Of a stretch of DNA of 64,000 nt, positions 25,521 through 35,365 are shown piece after piece. The position numbers were made by a program, and so were the translations under genes. Within the stretch, counting starts at the first letter, position 1; the number at the start of each line of letters is the position of its first letter. The notes beneath the pieces are model-generated. The model ran no database searches. It saw only the letters and a list, made by a program, of their open reading frames with translations, and was not told the DNA's origin. The DNA comes from Terriglobus aquaticus (GTDB taxonomy: Bacteria; Acidobacteriota; Terriglobia; Terriglobales; Acidobacteriaceae). The stretch spans positions 868,001 to 932,000 of the forward strand of contig NZ_JAGSYB010000001.1 in the NCBI RefSeq assembly GCF_025685415.1, given 5' to 3'.

Positions 25521-27920
25521 CTAGTTGGAGGGAGCCGCGACCCCAAGGCTCTGGTATTCCGCTTGCACCCGGCGCAGCAATGGCAAGTCCACATCGCCGC
25601 CTCTCCATCGCTGAAGGAAGGTAGCGTACTCGCCGCGAGACTGTTTCAGGTCGCCGATGAGACGCCAACCGCGGGCCATGCCGAGATGCGCGAGAGGAAT
25701 GTAGGGAGAGATCGGGCAGAGGGAACGCAGTTGTTCCAAGCGCGCGAACTCTTTCTCCGCTTCCAGACCCCGACCTGCTGACAGCAGCGCTTGAGCGCGG
25801 TCGTAGATCGACACAAGCTCGATGACGCGAGATCGATCGAAGGTCTGTACCGGCCGCAGTTGATCCACGGCAGCTTCCGGATGCCTACTAACCCGGCTTA
25901 AACGGGACTCCGTGATCGGCAGGATCATTTTCACGAAGATCGTGTTCTGTGGCGCAGCAGACCGCACCGCTTCCGCGAGAGTCGACGCCTGCGTCGGCTC
26001 GCCTGCGACGGCCAGGACCATCGCCGCGAACGCCTTTACGTTCAGCACGTCCGGGGCAAGGCGAAGCGAGTGGCCTACCTCAGTTCGCGCCTCTTGGATC
26101 TGACCAATGTCAGCCTCAAACTGGGCCAATTCCAGTCCTGCGTCGGCTGCGGACTCCTTGAGTCCGTTGTTGAGCGCGACCTCCTGAGCCCGGTGGAATA
26201 AGGTTTGCGCAGCACGTAGCCGTCCTTCCGCGACGCACACCCAACCTTCCAACATCAGCATCTCGGCCTGACGAGGATTTCCGGCGGCCCACTCCTCCTG
26301 TTGCTGAATCAGTGCCGCATCACCTTGCGCAACGCCGACCCGGAACATCGCCATGCGCGAGATGATCGAGTCATCCAACTTCTTTACCGACGCGTCGTGC
26401 CATACGCTACGTGCTTCCTCGTAGAGGCCCAGGCGCTGATCGGCCTGGAGCAAACCCGCGTAAGGGAACGCGTTGTTCGGCGCGATGCGCACCGCCTCGC
26501 GCGCCATTGCGCGAGCCAACTCGGGCTCGCCAAGTGTTTCATACAGATCGGCCAGATTGTTTGGTGCGATCAGGTCTTCCGGATATAGTTGCCGCCATAA
26601 GTTGTAGACCTCCTCTGCTCGTTCAGCGTCTCCCAACGCTGAGCTGTAATAGTGGGCGGTCAGGTAAAGGCGCTCCCGTTCCGTAGTGTGGAGGCGCAGA
26701 TCGAAGGCCTTCTGATACACAGCGCGGGAAAGCTCGGTCTCGTTCTCATTGCCATACACTGTGCCGAGCCGGGCATAGGCCAGCGCGAACTCCGGGTCCA
26801 GATCGGTCGCAAGCTTATAGTCCGCAATGGTCTCGTGGTCCTGCCCGCGCGCCCGCTTTTGCTCGCCCGAGGCGAACGCTTGCAGGGCCGGCAGGGAGGA
26901 GGTCGTCGCCTGCAGAATGGGTGTGCCAAAGCGCTTCACGGAGCTTTCCGGCTCGCCCAGGTCACGGCGCAGACGATCGGCCGTGTCACCCAGCGTCAAG
27001 AGCAAGGCATTCGTCGATGGGGAAAAGGCCTCTTCTTGTACCAGCGCTCCACCGTTACATAATTCGGCTTGGAGTTGCACTCGCAAGCCATCCCTGATGG
27101 GAGCGACCGTACCGTGCACGATCGCTTTCGCGTGCAACGTCCCGCAAATGCGCTGGGCATCCTGGAGAGAGACACGGCCGGTGCCTTGGACTCCCCCTTG
27201 CTCCAGCGCGGCCTGGGTGGCCTTGGCCGAGGTCAGGGCGAAATAGGGTGACTCTTCCAACTTGATCCGCAAGGCGCTCAAGAGCGTTTCCGTAAAGACT
27301 ACGTTTCCCGTTGTATTGTCGAAATCGGTCAGCAGTATCTGGTCGTTGGCGCGCAGCGGAGTCTGCACCTTCGAGGGCCGCAGAAGAAATAAGGCGCCAC
27401 CGGCGAGCAGAAGAAGAGCGGCCGCGGCGAACCACCGCAAATGATCCGAGAAGCGCCTTCCGACTCGAGGTTCCGGGATGATCGATTGCTCAGCGGTGGT
27501 GGCAACCGAGAGTTCCTCGTGCGGCGGTGGAGTTAGTGACTGAAGTTCAGGCTTTGCCGGCGCGGAGAGGGCAGGCGATTCCTGCATGACTGGTGCAATG
27601 AAACGATAACCCCGGCGAGGCACCGTCTCAATAAAGCGGGGATTATCCGCGACATCTCCCAAGGCCTGGCGGAGCTTCGCGACAGCCGTACTTAGCCCTT
27701 GGTCGAACTCGACGAACACATCCTGCGGCCAAAGCTGTTTTGCCAAGACATCTCGCGGGACGATCTGTCCATGCTGTTCGAGCAGTGTCACCAACACTCG
27801 AAACGGCAGTTCCTGGATCCTGACGCGCTGACCACGCCGGTACAACTCGCCGGCTTCGGGCATGACCTCGAAATGACCGAAGCGGTAAATCAGCACCGGA
27901 GCGTATCTCGTCTCTGCCAT
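25521..27920 (-). CDS. Membrane-anchored winged-helix (OmpR/CadC-type) regulator with TPR domain
   Basis: A 799-residue protein. Residues about 10-110 are a Trans_reg_C winged helix (YRFGHFEVMPEAGELYRRGQ at the start, ETVPRRGYRFIAP at the end). One membrane helix lies near residues 175-195 (FAAAALLLLAGGALFLL). Then comes a TolB/FlgO-like segment (ILLTDFDNTTGNVVFTETLL) and a C-terminal array of tetratricopeptide repeats (for example EFALAYARLGTVYG). The architecture places DNA binding in the cytoplasm and TPRs outside, like CadC. It is divergent from the operon starting at 28095, which is its likely target. Confidence 0.9.
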   Translation of the reverse strand: MAETRYAPVLIYRFGHFEVMPEAGELYRRGQRVRIQELPFRVLVTLLEQHGQIVPRDVLAKQLWPQDVFVEFDQGLSTAVAKLRQALGDVADNPRFIETVPRRGYRFIAPVMQESPALSAPAKPELQSLTPPPHEELSVATTAEQSIIPEPRVGRRFSDHLRWFAAAALLLLAGGALFLLRPSKVQTPLRANDQILLTDFDNTTGNVVFTETLLSALRIKLEESPYFALTSAKATQAALEQGGVQGTGRVSLQDAQRICGTLHAKAIVHGTVAPIRDGLRVQLQAELCNGGALVQEEAFSPSTNALLLTLGDTADRLRRDLGEPESSVKRFGTPILQATTSSLPALQAFASGEQKRARGQDHETIADYKLATDLDPEFALAYARLGTVYGNENETELSRAVYQKAFDLRLHTTERERLYLTAHYYSSALGDAERAEEVYNLWRQLYPEDLIAPNNLADLYETLGEPELARAMAREAVRIAPNNAFPYAGLLQADQRLGLYEEARSVWHDASVKKLDDSIISRMAMFRVGVAQGDAALIQQQEEWAAGNPRQAEMLMLEGWVCVAEGRLRAAQTLFHRAQEVALNNGLKESAADAGLELAQFEADIGQIQEARTEVGHSLRLAPDVLNVKAFAAMVLAVAGEPTQASTLAEAVRSAAPQNTIFVKMILPITESRLSRVSRHPEAAVDQLRPVQTFDRSRVIELVSIYDRAQALLSAGRGLEAEKEFARLEQLRSLCPISPYIPLAHLGMARGWRLIGDLKQSRGEYATFLQRWRGGDVDLPLLRRVQAEYQSLGVAAPSN

Positions 27921-28094
27921 GCCGGCGAGCCTTCATGGTTTGGGATGCAAGGATGTCGGCAATTCTAGCATTCCGACTCCTCAGGACGGAGCATAGAAGC
28001 TTGCAAGCTCCACAAAGGGAGGGGTTTGTCGGTTCAGGTCAAGTTCAGCTACAGCATGTTGACCTGCACAGTATGAGGAGCGAAGTTCACATCC

Positions 28095-28871
28095 ATGCAA
28101 GTGATGGTGGAGCAAGCATGGAGTTGGAAGCGAGCGGCTCGAGCGCGCCATGGTTTTTCGTTCCTGGGCCTGGCAGTTGGCACGCTGCTCCTCGTGTCGA
28201 GGCCCGCAAACCTCGGGGCTGAAGACACGCCCGCAGCGGTTTTGGATCATGCGCGCTCGGTGTACGCAGCCCTCGGCAGCTACGCCGATACGGGCACAGT
28301 CCTGAAGGAGTACGGTCCAAGTAGCCGCGACAGCCAAAGCTTCTCCACTTATTTCACCCGAGCGCCCCGGCATTTCCTATTCGATTTCCGCCGGCCGGAA
28401 GGCGACCGCCTGGTGGTCTGGGGAGATCCCGAGGCTTTCCATGTGTGGTGGAAGGCCACTGCTCAGGTGACTGCTTATCCCAATCCGGATAATGCCCGGG
28501 CCATCACCCTGAACGATTACCCAACGAGCAATACAGTCACCAAGATTCCACCGTTGCTTTATTCCAAGGCGAATCTGCCGGGCGCTTTACAACACTTTGA
28601 GCCGAAGCAGATGACGTCCTCGGATGACGGGATAGGCCACCGGTGCTACCGGCTGGACGGTGTCACCAGTGATTCCTATGGCGGGACTGGGAACCGGGTG
28701 AACGTACACGACCTGACGTTGTGGATCGATGTAAGCAGTTACCTGGTGCGGAAGATCGTTGAGCAGTCACCCGCGCCGCCAGGATCAATCAACCGAATCA
28801 CTGTCGTGTTCGAACCCAGAGCGAATCCTACGCTCGACGACCAGCTCTTTCGGTTCGCTGTTCCCAAATAA
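28095..28871 (+). CDS. Exported protein, LolA/DUF2092-like fold suspected
   Basis: A 258-residue protein with an N-terminal hydrophobic signal (FSFLGLAVGTLLLVSRPANL). The mature part shows YAALGSYADTGTV near its start and alternating beta-strand segments such as HFLFDFRRPEGDRLVVWG and LTLWIDVSSYLVRKIVEQ. That pattern resembles DUF2092 / outer-membrane lipoprotein-sorting-like proteins, but this is a fold impression rather than a firm family match. It is the first gene of a four-gene operon with short gaps (25, 2 and 41 bases) opposite the winged-helix/TPR regulator. Confidence 0.75.
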   Translation: MQVMVEQAWSWKRAARARHGFSFLGLAVGTLLLVSRPANLGAEDTPAAVLDHARSVYAALGSYADTGTVLKEYGPSSRDSQSFSTYFTRAPRHFLFDFRRPEGDRLVVWGDPEAFHVWWKATAQVTAYPNPDNARAITLNDYPTSNTVTKIPPLLYSKANLPGALQHFEPKQMTSSDDGIGHRCYRLDGVTSDSYGGTGNRVNVHDLTLWIDVSSYLVRKIVEQSPAPPGSINRITVVFEPRANPTLDDQLFRFAVPK

Positions 28872-28896
28872 GGCACCTACAAACAGGAGAATGATC

Positions 28897-29991
28897 GTGC
28901 CAGTAAACGGGAACGACACACTGATTGAACCAGCGGTGCTGCTCGGACAAATAGCCGCTGCTGTGTTTGGACTGCTGCTCATCCTGATTGGCGTCGCCGT
29001 CCTCTACACCATCGCCCAGTGGGCTTGCCGAGGGCGAAAAGTTGATGGTGTCGTTGTCGGCGTGCGCCGGCGGGGCACGCAGTTCTATAGCGTGTACCGG
29101 TATGCCCTGGAGGAAGGCGGTTGGGGTGAGGCCAACGCAGTCCAAGGCAGCGGCAGCCTTGCGGGCAGAGGCACCGGCACGCGCAAGCTGATCCGTGTCA
29201 CCCCTGAGCGCCCGGATGAGGCCCGTGAGGCAGCGGCACCGGTGGTGTGGTCGTTGGCCTTCGGATTCCTGCTGGGCGGTGGTTGGCTTACCTGGTCCAG
29301 CCTCGGCACCCTGAAGTACTCCCTCGTCACATGGATTGTTGCGGCACTTCTCGCCGTTGTGGTGGGACGCATGTTACGGCCAAGGCTCAAGCTCTTTCTC
29401 AAAGCTGGATCGGCACTGGCGATCCGAAATCAAGGTTTGCAATCCACGCCCGTCGAGAGTGCGGAGAGTCTCGGGTTGCCGTATAGGCGTCCAGGTGTGC
29501 AGGTTTCGAGCAGAAAGTCGGGCCGAGTAGGGCCGGTGTTTTGTCTGGCGGGCCTGGTGGTACTTGCGACCGCTGCGATACCCGTCCGCAAGTTGATCGA
29601 ACTGCAGAAGGGGACGCGAACAGAAGGCGTCGTCCTTTGGCTGGAGATAAACCCGAGCAACAACCATCGCAACATCAGATTCCCGGAGGTGCAGTTTACG
29701 GCCGTGGACGGCGCGGCGGTTCGCTTTCTCGACCGCGCCGGAGCAAACCCTTCGCCCTACAAGGTTGGCGACCGCGTGACCGTGCTGTATCTGCCCGCGA
29801 AGCAAGGCACCGCCATGATCGATCGCGGCTGGCGCAACTGGGAGCCTGTCGCGGCTCTGATGGTGCTCGGAACGACGCTGCTGACGCTAGGCGTGATGAC
29901 GCTGCGAGGCAATCTTCTCTCGGCACAGTCAGGCTCAGACAAATCGCTTTTGTGGACAGAGACAACGATGCGATCAGGACTGAGGAGATAA
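28897..29991 (+). CDS. DUF3592-like membrane protein
   Basis: About 364 residues with four to five hydrophobic helices (one near 20-42, a pair near 110-150, later ones near 205-225 and 325-345). Two extramembrane segments resemble DUF3592 domains: VDGVVVGVRRRGTQFYSVYR and TEGVVLWLEINPSNNHRNIR, the latter followed by VGDRVTVLYLP. I choose GTG at 28897 because AGGAG ends 7 bases before it; the ATG at 28891 is too close to that site, and the longer frame from 28759 lies inside the previous gene. Role unknown. Confidence 0.75.
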   Translation: MPVNGNDTLIEPAVLLGQIAAAVFGLLLILIGVAVLYTIAQWACRGRKVDGVVVGVRRRGTQFYSVYRYALEEGGWGEANAVQGSGSLAGRGTGTRKLIRVTPERPDEAREAAAPVVWSLAFGFLLGGGWLTWSSLGTLKYSLVTWIVAALLAVVVGRMLRPRLKLFLKAGSALAIRNQGLQSTPVESAESLGLPYRRPGVQVSSRKSGRVGPVFCLAGLVVLATAAIPVRKLIELQKGTRTEGVVLWLEINPSNNHRNIRFPEVQFTAVDGAAVRFLDRAGANPSPYKVGDRVTVLYLPAKQGTAMIDRGWRNWEPVAALMVLGTTLLTLGVMTLRGNLLSAQSGSDKSLLWTETTMRSGLRR

Positions 29992-29993
29992 GC

Positions 29994-31400
29994 GTGACCA
30001 ACTGTATTCGATGTAAAGCTCCTATGATTGGCGCCTACTGCACGGCTTGCAGCAGCCCTTCGTCGGCAACCCATCCCACCGTCACCAAGGAGCAGGAAGA
30101 TCGCAGCGGTCCTCGCGGATTACTCTTCGCCGGCTTAGCCGTGGTGATGGCCGCGATCTTGGCGATTACTGCATCCGCGTATGCGATGCACCAGGCAAGA
30201 CTCAAGGCGAAGCAGCTTGTGCGCGACGCCGAGTCCGTACCAGTCACCGTCGAGCCGGTCGCACTCTCGTCTCCTGTCGCCGGGACGGAACAGAGTGATG
30301 CGACAACCGCCGCCTTCCCGGCGTGGCAGTCGTCCTCCGCCTCTCCGAATCCAGCCCCACCGCGGAGCGGCATGTTGGTCGTTACGGCGATTGATGATCC
30401 CCAAGGCGATTACGAATCGATGAAGCAAATCCGTTCCATCGATGCGAAGGGAATTACGCTCGCCTATCACGGAGCCAAGCCAACTGAGAAGGGGCAAGAC
30501 ATCACCGATCTCGAACGTCTCGTGCTCGCACAGGATCTGGACAAGGCACACGACTACGCCCAACTGTTCAGTCGTAACCAACCGCAATCCATTCCTGGAA
30601 CCACGGCGATCACCGTTTCCAGGGAAGTGTTCACGGACCTTTCGCAGAACCGAAGTTCTGCATTCACTTTTCAGCCGGAGGGGATCAGGGGAGCAATCAG
30701 CAACATGGTCAACGTTCTCTCGGGCTTTGGTGTGAGCAGCGAGCACCTAGGCGGTGACGCCGAGCTGAACAAGGTCTCCAAAGTTCAATGCACTTTGCAC
30801 CGCGAGGGATCGGCACTGGTCGCGTTTCCTGTACTGCTCGACGATCAGCCGACCACGCTTCCAGCGCTGCGTGCTGGATGTTCCACCGACGATGGCCCGG
30901 CGGAGTTCTACATCCTGAATCAACCTAACTACCCACTGATGCTGGCGTGGAAATTCGGCGCAGGTTCGCAGTTGCAGGTCACCAAGATCTCCTACCCCCC
31001 AACCGCCAAAGCGGCCGATGATCTGCCCTCTAGCCATATCGAGCAGCAGCTCAAGGAGAACAAGAAGGTTGAGATCTATGGCATCTACTTCGACTTCGGG
31101 AGCGATCATCTCAAACCTGAATCAGAACCCGTTCTGAGAGAGATTGGTGCGGTGCTTGCGGCACATCCTGATTGGAAGTTGAAGGTAAGCGGCCACACCG
31201 ACAACATCGGCGGAGACGATTACAACCTCGATCTGTCGACCCGCCGCTCCGCAGCGGTGAAGGCAGAGCTGGTCTCTAAGTACCACGTGCCCGCGGCTGC
31301 TTTGGATACGAGTGGTTTCGGTGCCGCACAGCCCATTGACACGAATGCGACCTTAGCTGGGCGTGCGCGGAACCGGCGCGTCGAGTTGGTCCGCGAGTAA
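29994..31400 (+). CDS. Zinc-ribbon, transmembrane, OmpA-domain protein
   Basis: A 468-residue protein starting at GTG 29994, two bases after the previous stop, behind GAGGAGATAAGC. The N-terminus is a four-cysteine zinc ribbon (CIRC and CTAC at residues 4-7 and 16-19). A single helix follows at about 43-66 (LLFAGLAVVMAAILAITASA), then about 290 residues of unassigned periplasmic sequence, then an OmpA C-terminal domain at 361-468 with IYFDFGSDHLKPES, SGHTDNIGG and LDLSTRRSAAV, the last holding the peptidoglycan-binding Asp and Arg. It would tether the inner membrane to peptidoglycan. The cytoplasmic zinc ribbon is unusual for OmpA proteins. Confidence 0.85.
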   Translation: MTNCIRCKAPMIGAYCTACSSPSSATHPTVTKEQEDRSGPRGLLFAGLAVVMAAILAITASAYAMHQARLKAKQLVRDAESVPVTVEPVALSSPVAGTEQSDATTAAFPAWQSSSASPNPAPPRSGMLVVTAIDDPQGDYESMKQIRSIDAKGITLAYHGAKPTEKGQDITDLERLVLAQDLDKAHDYAQLFSRNQPQSIPGTTAITVSREVFTDLSQNRSSAFTFQPEGIRGAISNMVNVLSGFGVSSEHLGGDAELNKVSKVQCTLHREGSALVAFPVLLDDQPTTLPALRAGCSTDDGPAEFYILNQPNYPLMLAWKFGAGSQLQVTKISYPPTAKAADDLPSSHIEQQLKENKKVEIYGIYFDFGSDHLKPESEPVLREIGAVLAAHPDWKLKVSGHTDNIGGDDYNLDLSTRRSAAVKAELVSKYHVPAAALDTSGFGAAQPIDTNATLAGRARNRRVELVRE

Positions 31401-31441
31401 TAACACTTTCGAGCGAACACAGAAACAGCAAAGGAGACATC

Positions 31442-32572
31442 ATGCTTACCAATCGATCGGCCACACGCTCTTTACCACTTGCCGCTGCGCTTCTTGGCAA
31501 CGTTCTACAACCTGTCCTGGCTCATGCAGACGTGAGCTACCAGGAGACCATGCAGATTACGGGCGGAACCGTGGTGGGCATGCTGAAGATGGCTGGAGCG
31601 TTTAGTTCACAAGTCAGGCAGCTCAGTGGTCCCATGACCTTCAAGGTGATGATTCACGGGAACCGTATGGTTCGTGCGGGCCTGCATACGACCCAGATCA
31701 TCGATCTTGATCGGCAGACGATCACGATGGTGGATCACGACAAGCGCTCTTACTCCGTAGTCACCTTTCAGCAGATGGAACAGCAGATGGCGAAGGTAGT
31801 GAGCCAGGCAAAGGGAACAACCGCCGCTGGATCCACCGGTGACCAAGTCGCTTTCAACGCACACATCACCAGCAATGGCACCACGCGCCAGGTTGACGGG
31901 CGGAGCGCGGCTGAATCGCTTCTCACTGTCACCTTCACGCAGCCAGACGCGAGTAAGTCTGCGATGGCTGCCACGAGTGAGATCTGGTCCGTTGCGGATT
32001 GTCCAGGGCTTAGCGAGTTGCGGGCATTTCGAGAGCGCCTCAGCAAAGAGTTGTCCGTTCAGATCGAATCGGCATCGATGGCCTCGCTGTTGTCTTCACA
32101 GCCAGGGGGAGCACAGGCACTCGCGGAGCTACAGAAAGAGTCGGCGAAGATGACGGGTTTTCCAGTGCTGCAGGTAACCCGGGTAGGATTCACCGCGAAT
32201 GGTGAGCCCCTGCCGCCTCCATCTGCTGTGCCTTTGGCACACAACGAAAATCAAGGATCATCCGAAGCTGCTTCCATCGCGAAGGAAACAGCCACTGCCA
32301 CTGCAACTCAAACCGCAAGCGATCAGATGAGCAAGCTTGGCACGTTCGGGCGAGCGCTCTCTGGAGCAACGATGGGATCTCTGCTGCACCACACGCAGAA
32401 GGCATCCCCTGCTGCGGGTAAGTCCGGATCCGGGACAGCCGATGCCGCTGCTGCCGTGTTGATGGAGGCGCAAACGCAAGCTTCGTCTTTTTCCGTTGCA
32501 CCGGTGGAGCTCTCGGGATTCGACGTGCCAACCGGCTACAAGGCCGTGTCGTCACCGCTCAACAGCAGGTAA
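31442..32572 (+). CDS. Exported DUF4412-like protein
   Basis: A 376-residue protein behind AAAGGAGACATC. It has a signal peptide ending near VLAHA and a mature part opening with VSYQETMQITGG. The blocks MTFKVMIHGNRMVRAG and IIDLDRQTITMVDHDKRSYS resemble DUF4412 / LolA-type beta-sheet proteins. The C-terminal 120 residues are Ala/Ser/Thr-rich and probably disordered, ending in SGFDVPTGYKAV. It is the last gene of the operon; two hairpins follow. No function assigned. Confidence 0.78.
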   Translation: MLTNRSATRSLPLAAALLGNVLQPVLAHADVSYQETMQITGGTVVGMLKMAGAFSSQVRQLSGPMTFKVMIHGNRMVRAGLHTTQIIDLDRQTITMVDHDKRSYSVVTFQQMEQQMAKVVSQAKGTTAAGSTGDQVAFNAHITSNGTTRQVDGRSAAESLLTVTFTQPDASKSAMAATSEIWSVADCPGLSELRAFRERLSKELSVQIESASMASLLSSQPGGAQALAELQKESAKMTGFPVLQVTRVGFTANGEPLPPPSAVPLAHNENQGSSEAASIAKETATATATQTASDQMSKLGTFGRALSGATMGSLLHHTQKASPAAGKSGSGTADAAAAVLMEAQTQASSFSVAPVELSGFDVPTGYKAVSSPLNSR

Positions 32573-32652
32573 CTCAGCTTTCCTACAAGCTGAGGGCGTT
32601 GGTGGAGCGATGATGATGTGCTCGTGCGGCATTGGATTCGCAGCCGCACGAG
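32573..32652. terminator. Two hairpins between convergent genes
   Basis: CTCAGCTT (32573-32580) pairs with AAGCTGAG (32587-32594) over a 6-base loop directly after the stop codon. CTCGTGCGGC (32621-32630) pairs perfectly with GCCGCACGAG (32643-32652). Neither has a T-tract. They sit between the convergent DUF4412-like and GH3 genes and may serve both directions. Confidence 0.5.
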
Positions 32653-32710
32653 AATCAACACTAAAGGCCAGCAGGGATGTAAGTAATCCGAGCAATCGTT
32701 GAAAGTGATA

Positions 32711-35365
32711 TCACTCCGGCAGCGCAACCGTATCGGTCACGTGCAACGTTGTATTGACGTCCGAAGCTCCATCTCCGGGTTGTCCGCCTCCGACGAAGAC
32801 TGTGTAATCGCCCTGTGCAACGATCGGGTTGCCGAGTTCGGTGACCATACCGAGGTCTCGTGGGTTCAGGTGAAATGACACTTTGCGGCTTACTCCTGGA
32901 TCTACGTTCACGCGGGTAAAGCTGCGAAGCGCCAACAGCGGTGCGCCCTTTACGCTTGGGAACTTCAGGTAGAGCTGGACGACTTCGTCGCCCGCAACCT
33001 TGCCAGTGTTTGTGACGGTCACGTCGGCATCGACCGGCTGGCCGGCAGCGATGCTGTTGCTGGAGAGGTGCAGGTCGCGATAGGCAAAGCTCGTGTAGCT
33101 GAGTCCGTAACCAAAGTTGTACAGCGGCTTGCCCGTGAAATAGCGATACGTGCGGTTTGCCATGCCGTAGTCTTCGAAGTTCGGCAACTGGTCTGTGCCC
33201 CTATAGAAGGTGACCGGCAGACGGCCGGCGGGGTTGTTCTTGCCGGACAACGTGTCCGCAATTGCGGCGCCACCCTCTTCGCCCGGGTACCAGGCCTCGA
33301 CGATCGCGTTCGCGTGATCGTGGATCCAGTTCACCGATAGGGCGCTGCCGTTCATCAGCACAACGCACAGCGGCTTACCAGTTCCGGCCACTGCTTCCAC
33401 CAGGTCTTCTTCAGGTTGCGGCAAGTTCAAGCTGGTCCGATCACCGCCGCTGAATCCAGCTTCGGTCACCGGCATCTCCTCACCCTCAAGCTGGCTGGTG
33501 ATGCCGACCACTGCGATGACGGCGTCGGCACTCCTGGCTGCAGCCACTGCCTTTGCGTCTACCGCGTAGTTGACCGGACTCCAGATCAGTTCCGCTCCCG
33601 GGTCTCCGTTCTGCACGCCATTCTCGATACCCACGGTAACCTTGCGGCCCTTTTCTAACTCGACTTTGCCCATGGTCGATTCGACATTGCGTCCGCCGTA
33701 GGAAGTGGCGATCTGCTTACCATCGACCACGAAACGAACTGAACCGCGCGTGCGCATGCCGATCTGGTACAGCCCGGAGGCTGTGGGGGTGAGGAAGCCC
33801 GTCCAGCGAACTCCGTAGTTCTTCCGCCCAGCTATCTCTGCGGGCAGGTTCGATCCCGAAAGGTTCGCCGTCGGTTCGTTGCGACTCAGGAGCAATTTGG
33901 GTTTATCGTCGAAGGCTTTGTGAGCTTCGTTGTATTCGGCGTGCAAGCCGGGCTTGCCATCAGGCGTGGTGAGCAGGGCTATCGGCAGCGGCGTGCCTTC
34001 CGCGTGCAAGAACTGCGTTCCCGGCACAAAGGTGATCGAAGCGTTCGGGAACTGCGCATGCAGACCCTCCATGACCGACACGATGTGAGTAGGCTGCCCC
34101 GCGTAGTTGCCGATGAGTGGCGTGGTCTGGTCGGCAAGCGGACCGACCACCGCGATGCTCCGAATGCCATTACGCAGCGGCAGCATGCCATCATTTTTCA
34201 GCAGCACCATGGATTCGTCTGCCAGCTTGCGGGCGTGCGCACGGTGTTCCGCGCTGTCCAGTTCCTTCTCGTCGATCTTCGTGTACGGCACCTGGTCCGG
34301 CGGATCGAACATGCCGAGCTTGATGCGGGCGGTGAATAGCCGAATGAGCGCTGTGTCCAGTGAGCTTTCCGGCAGATAGCCCTGCTGCACGGCGTCGACG
34401 TATGCCTTGTCTACCGGTTCGCCAAAACGAGAAGAGAACGTGACGCACTCGTTGTCCATGCCGCGGAGCACCGAGATCGCCGCCCCCTGCGCCTGCGTGG
34501 GACGGTAACGGTGGTTGGCCGCAACGTCGCGTACGGCGTCGCAGTCGGAGACCACATATCCCTGAAAGCCCCAGTGGCCGCGCAGCTGCTCCTGCAGCAG
34601 GTGCTGGTTGGCGCAGGCAGGCTCGCCGTTGATTGCGTTGTAGGCGCACATTACGGAGCCAGCCTTTGCCTCGGTAATCGCGGCGCGAAAAGCAGGCTCG
34701 TAGGTGTCGACTTCGTCGTGGCGGCTCACGTCAACGTCGGCGAAGTGGCGGGTCGGCTCGGGTCCACTGTGCACCGCGAAGTGTTTCGGGGTCGCGATGC
34801 CAAGGTAGTACCTGGGATTGTCACCCTGCAGGCCGGTGATGTAGGCCACGCCCATGCGTCCCGTGAGGTACGGGTCTTCGCCATAGGTCTCCTGCCCGCG
34901 ACCCCAGCGCGGATCGCGAAAGATGTTCAGGTTTGGCGACCAGAAATCCAGACCGCCCATGATGCCGGTGTGATGTTCGCGCAGGTTCTGCACGTGCTTA
35001 ATGCGGCCTTCGATTCCGATCTGGCCGGCCATGGTGTGTATGCCCGCAGTGTCAAAGGTCGCAGCCAAACCAATTGGCTCTGGATACTCCGTGACGCCGT
35101 CATTGATGACACCGTGCAGGGCCTCGCTCCACCATTGGTAAGCAGGGATGTTGAGGCGGGGAACCGCAGCAGAGTTGTTCTGCATCTGCGAAGCTTTCTC
35201 GGCCATAGTCATGCGATGCACCAGGTCTGTCGCGCGCGCTTCCGGAGAGAGCTGCGTATTCAGAAACGCGGCACCGCTGGCGTCCTGTGCCAGAGCGGAG
35301 GGCTGTAGCAGAGCAGCGAGAACGAGAGCAGAGAGTGAGGCAGACGCTACGGTGTTGCGCTTCAT
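32711..35365 (-). CDS. GH3 family beta-xylosidase/glucosidase with PA14 domain
   Basis: An 884-residue exported glycoside hydrolase. The signal peptide ends near PSALAQ. The N-terminal TIM-barrel shows WGRGQETYGEDPYL, PKHFAVHSGPE and YVVSDCDAV, whose Asp274 is the nucleophile. A PA14 insert follows (about 420-560, PTASGLYQIGMRTRGSVRF), then the second GH3 domain with ITSQLEGEEMPV holding the acid/base Glu, and a fibronectin-like C-terminus. I use ATG at 35365, which overlaps the esterase stop in ATGA; the upstream extension is antisense to the esterase frame. The xylan context favours beta-xylosidase, releasing xylose from oligosaccharides. Confidence 0.9.
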   Translation of the reverse strand: MKRNTVASASLSALVLAALLQPSALAQDASGAAFLNTQLSPEARATDLVHRMTMAEKASQMQNNSAAVPRLNIPAYQWWSEALHGVINDGVTEYPEPIGLAATFDTAGIHTMAGQIGIEGRIKHVQNLREHHTGIMGGLDFWSPNLNIFRDPRWGRGQETYGEDPYLTGRMGVAYITGLQGDNPRYYLGIATPKHFAVHSGPEPTRHFADVDVSRHDEVDTYEPAFRAAITEAKAGSVMCAYNAINGEPACANQHLLQEQLRGHWGFQGYVVSDCDAVRDVAANHRYRPTQAQGAAISVLRGMDNECVTFSSRFGEPVDKAYVDAVQQGYLPESSLDTALIRLFTARIKLGMFDPPDQVPYTKIDEKELDSAEHRAHARKLADESMVLLKNDGMLPLRNGIRSIAVVGPLADQTTPLIGNYAGQPTHIVSVMEGLHAQFPNASITFVPGTQFLHAEGTPLPIALLTTPDGKPGLHAEYNEAHKAFDDKPKLLLSRNEPTANLSGSNLPAEIAGRKNYGVRWTGFLTPTASGLYQIGMRTRGSVRFVVDGKQIATSYGGRNVESTMGKVELEKGRKVTVGIENGVQNGDPGAELIWSPVNYAVDAKAVAAARSADAVIAVVGITSQLEGEEMPVTEAGFSGGDRTSLNLPQPEEDLVEAVAGTGKPLCVVLMNGSALSVNWIHDHANAIVEAWYPGEEGGAAIADTLSGKNNPAGRLPVTFYRGTDQLPNFEDYGMANRTYRYFTGKPLYNFGYGLSYTSFAYRDLHLSSNSIAAGQPVDADVTVTNTGKVAGDEVVQLYLKFPSVKGAPLLALRSFTRVNVDPGVSRKVSFHLNPRDLGMVTELGNPIVAQGDYTVFVGGGQPGDGASDVNTTLHVTDTVALPE

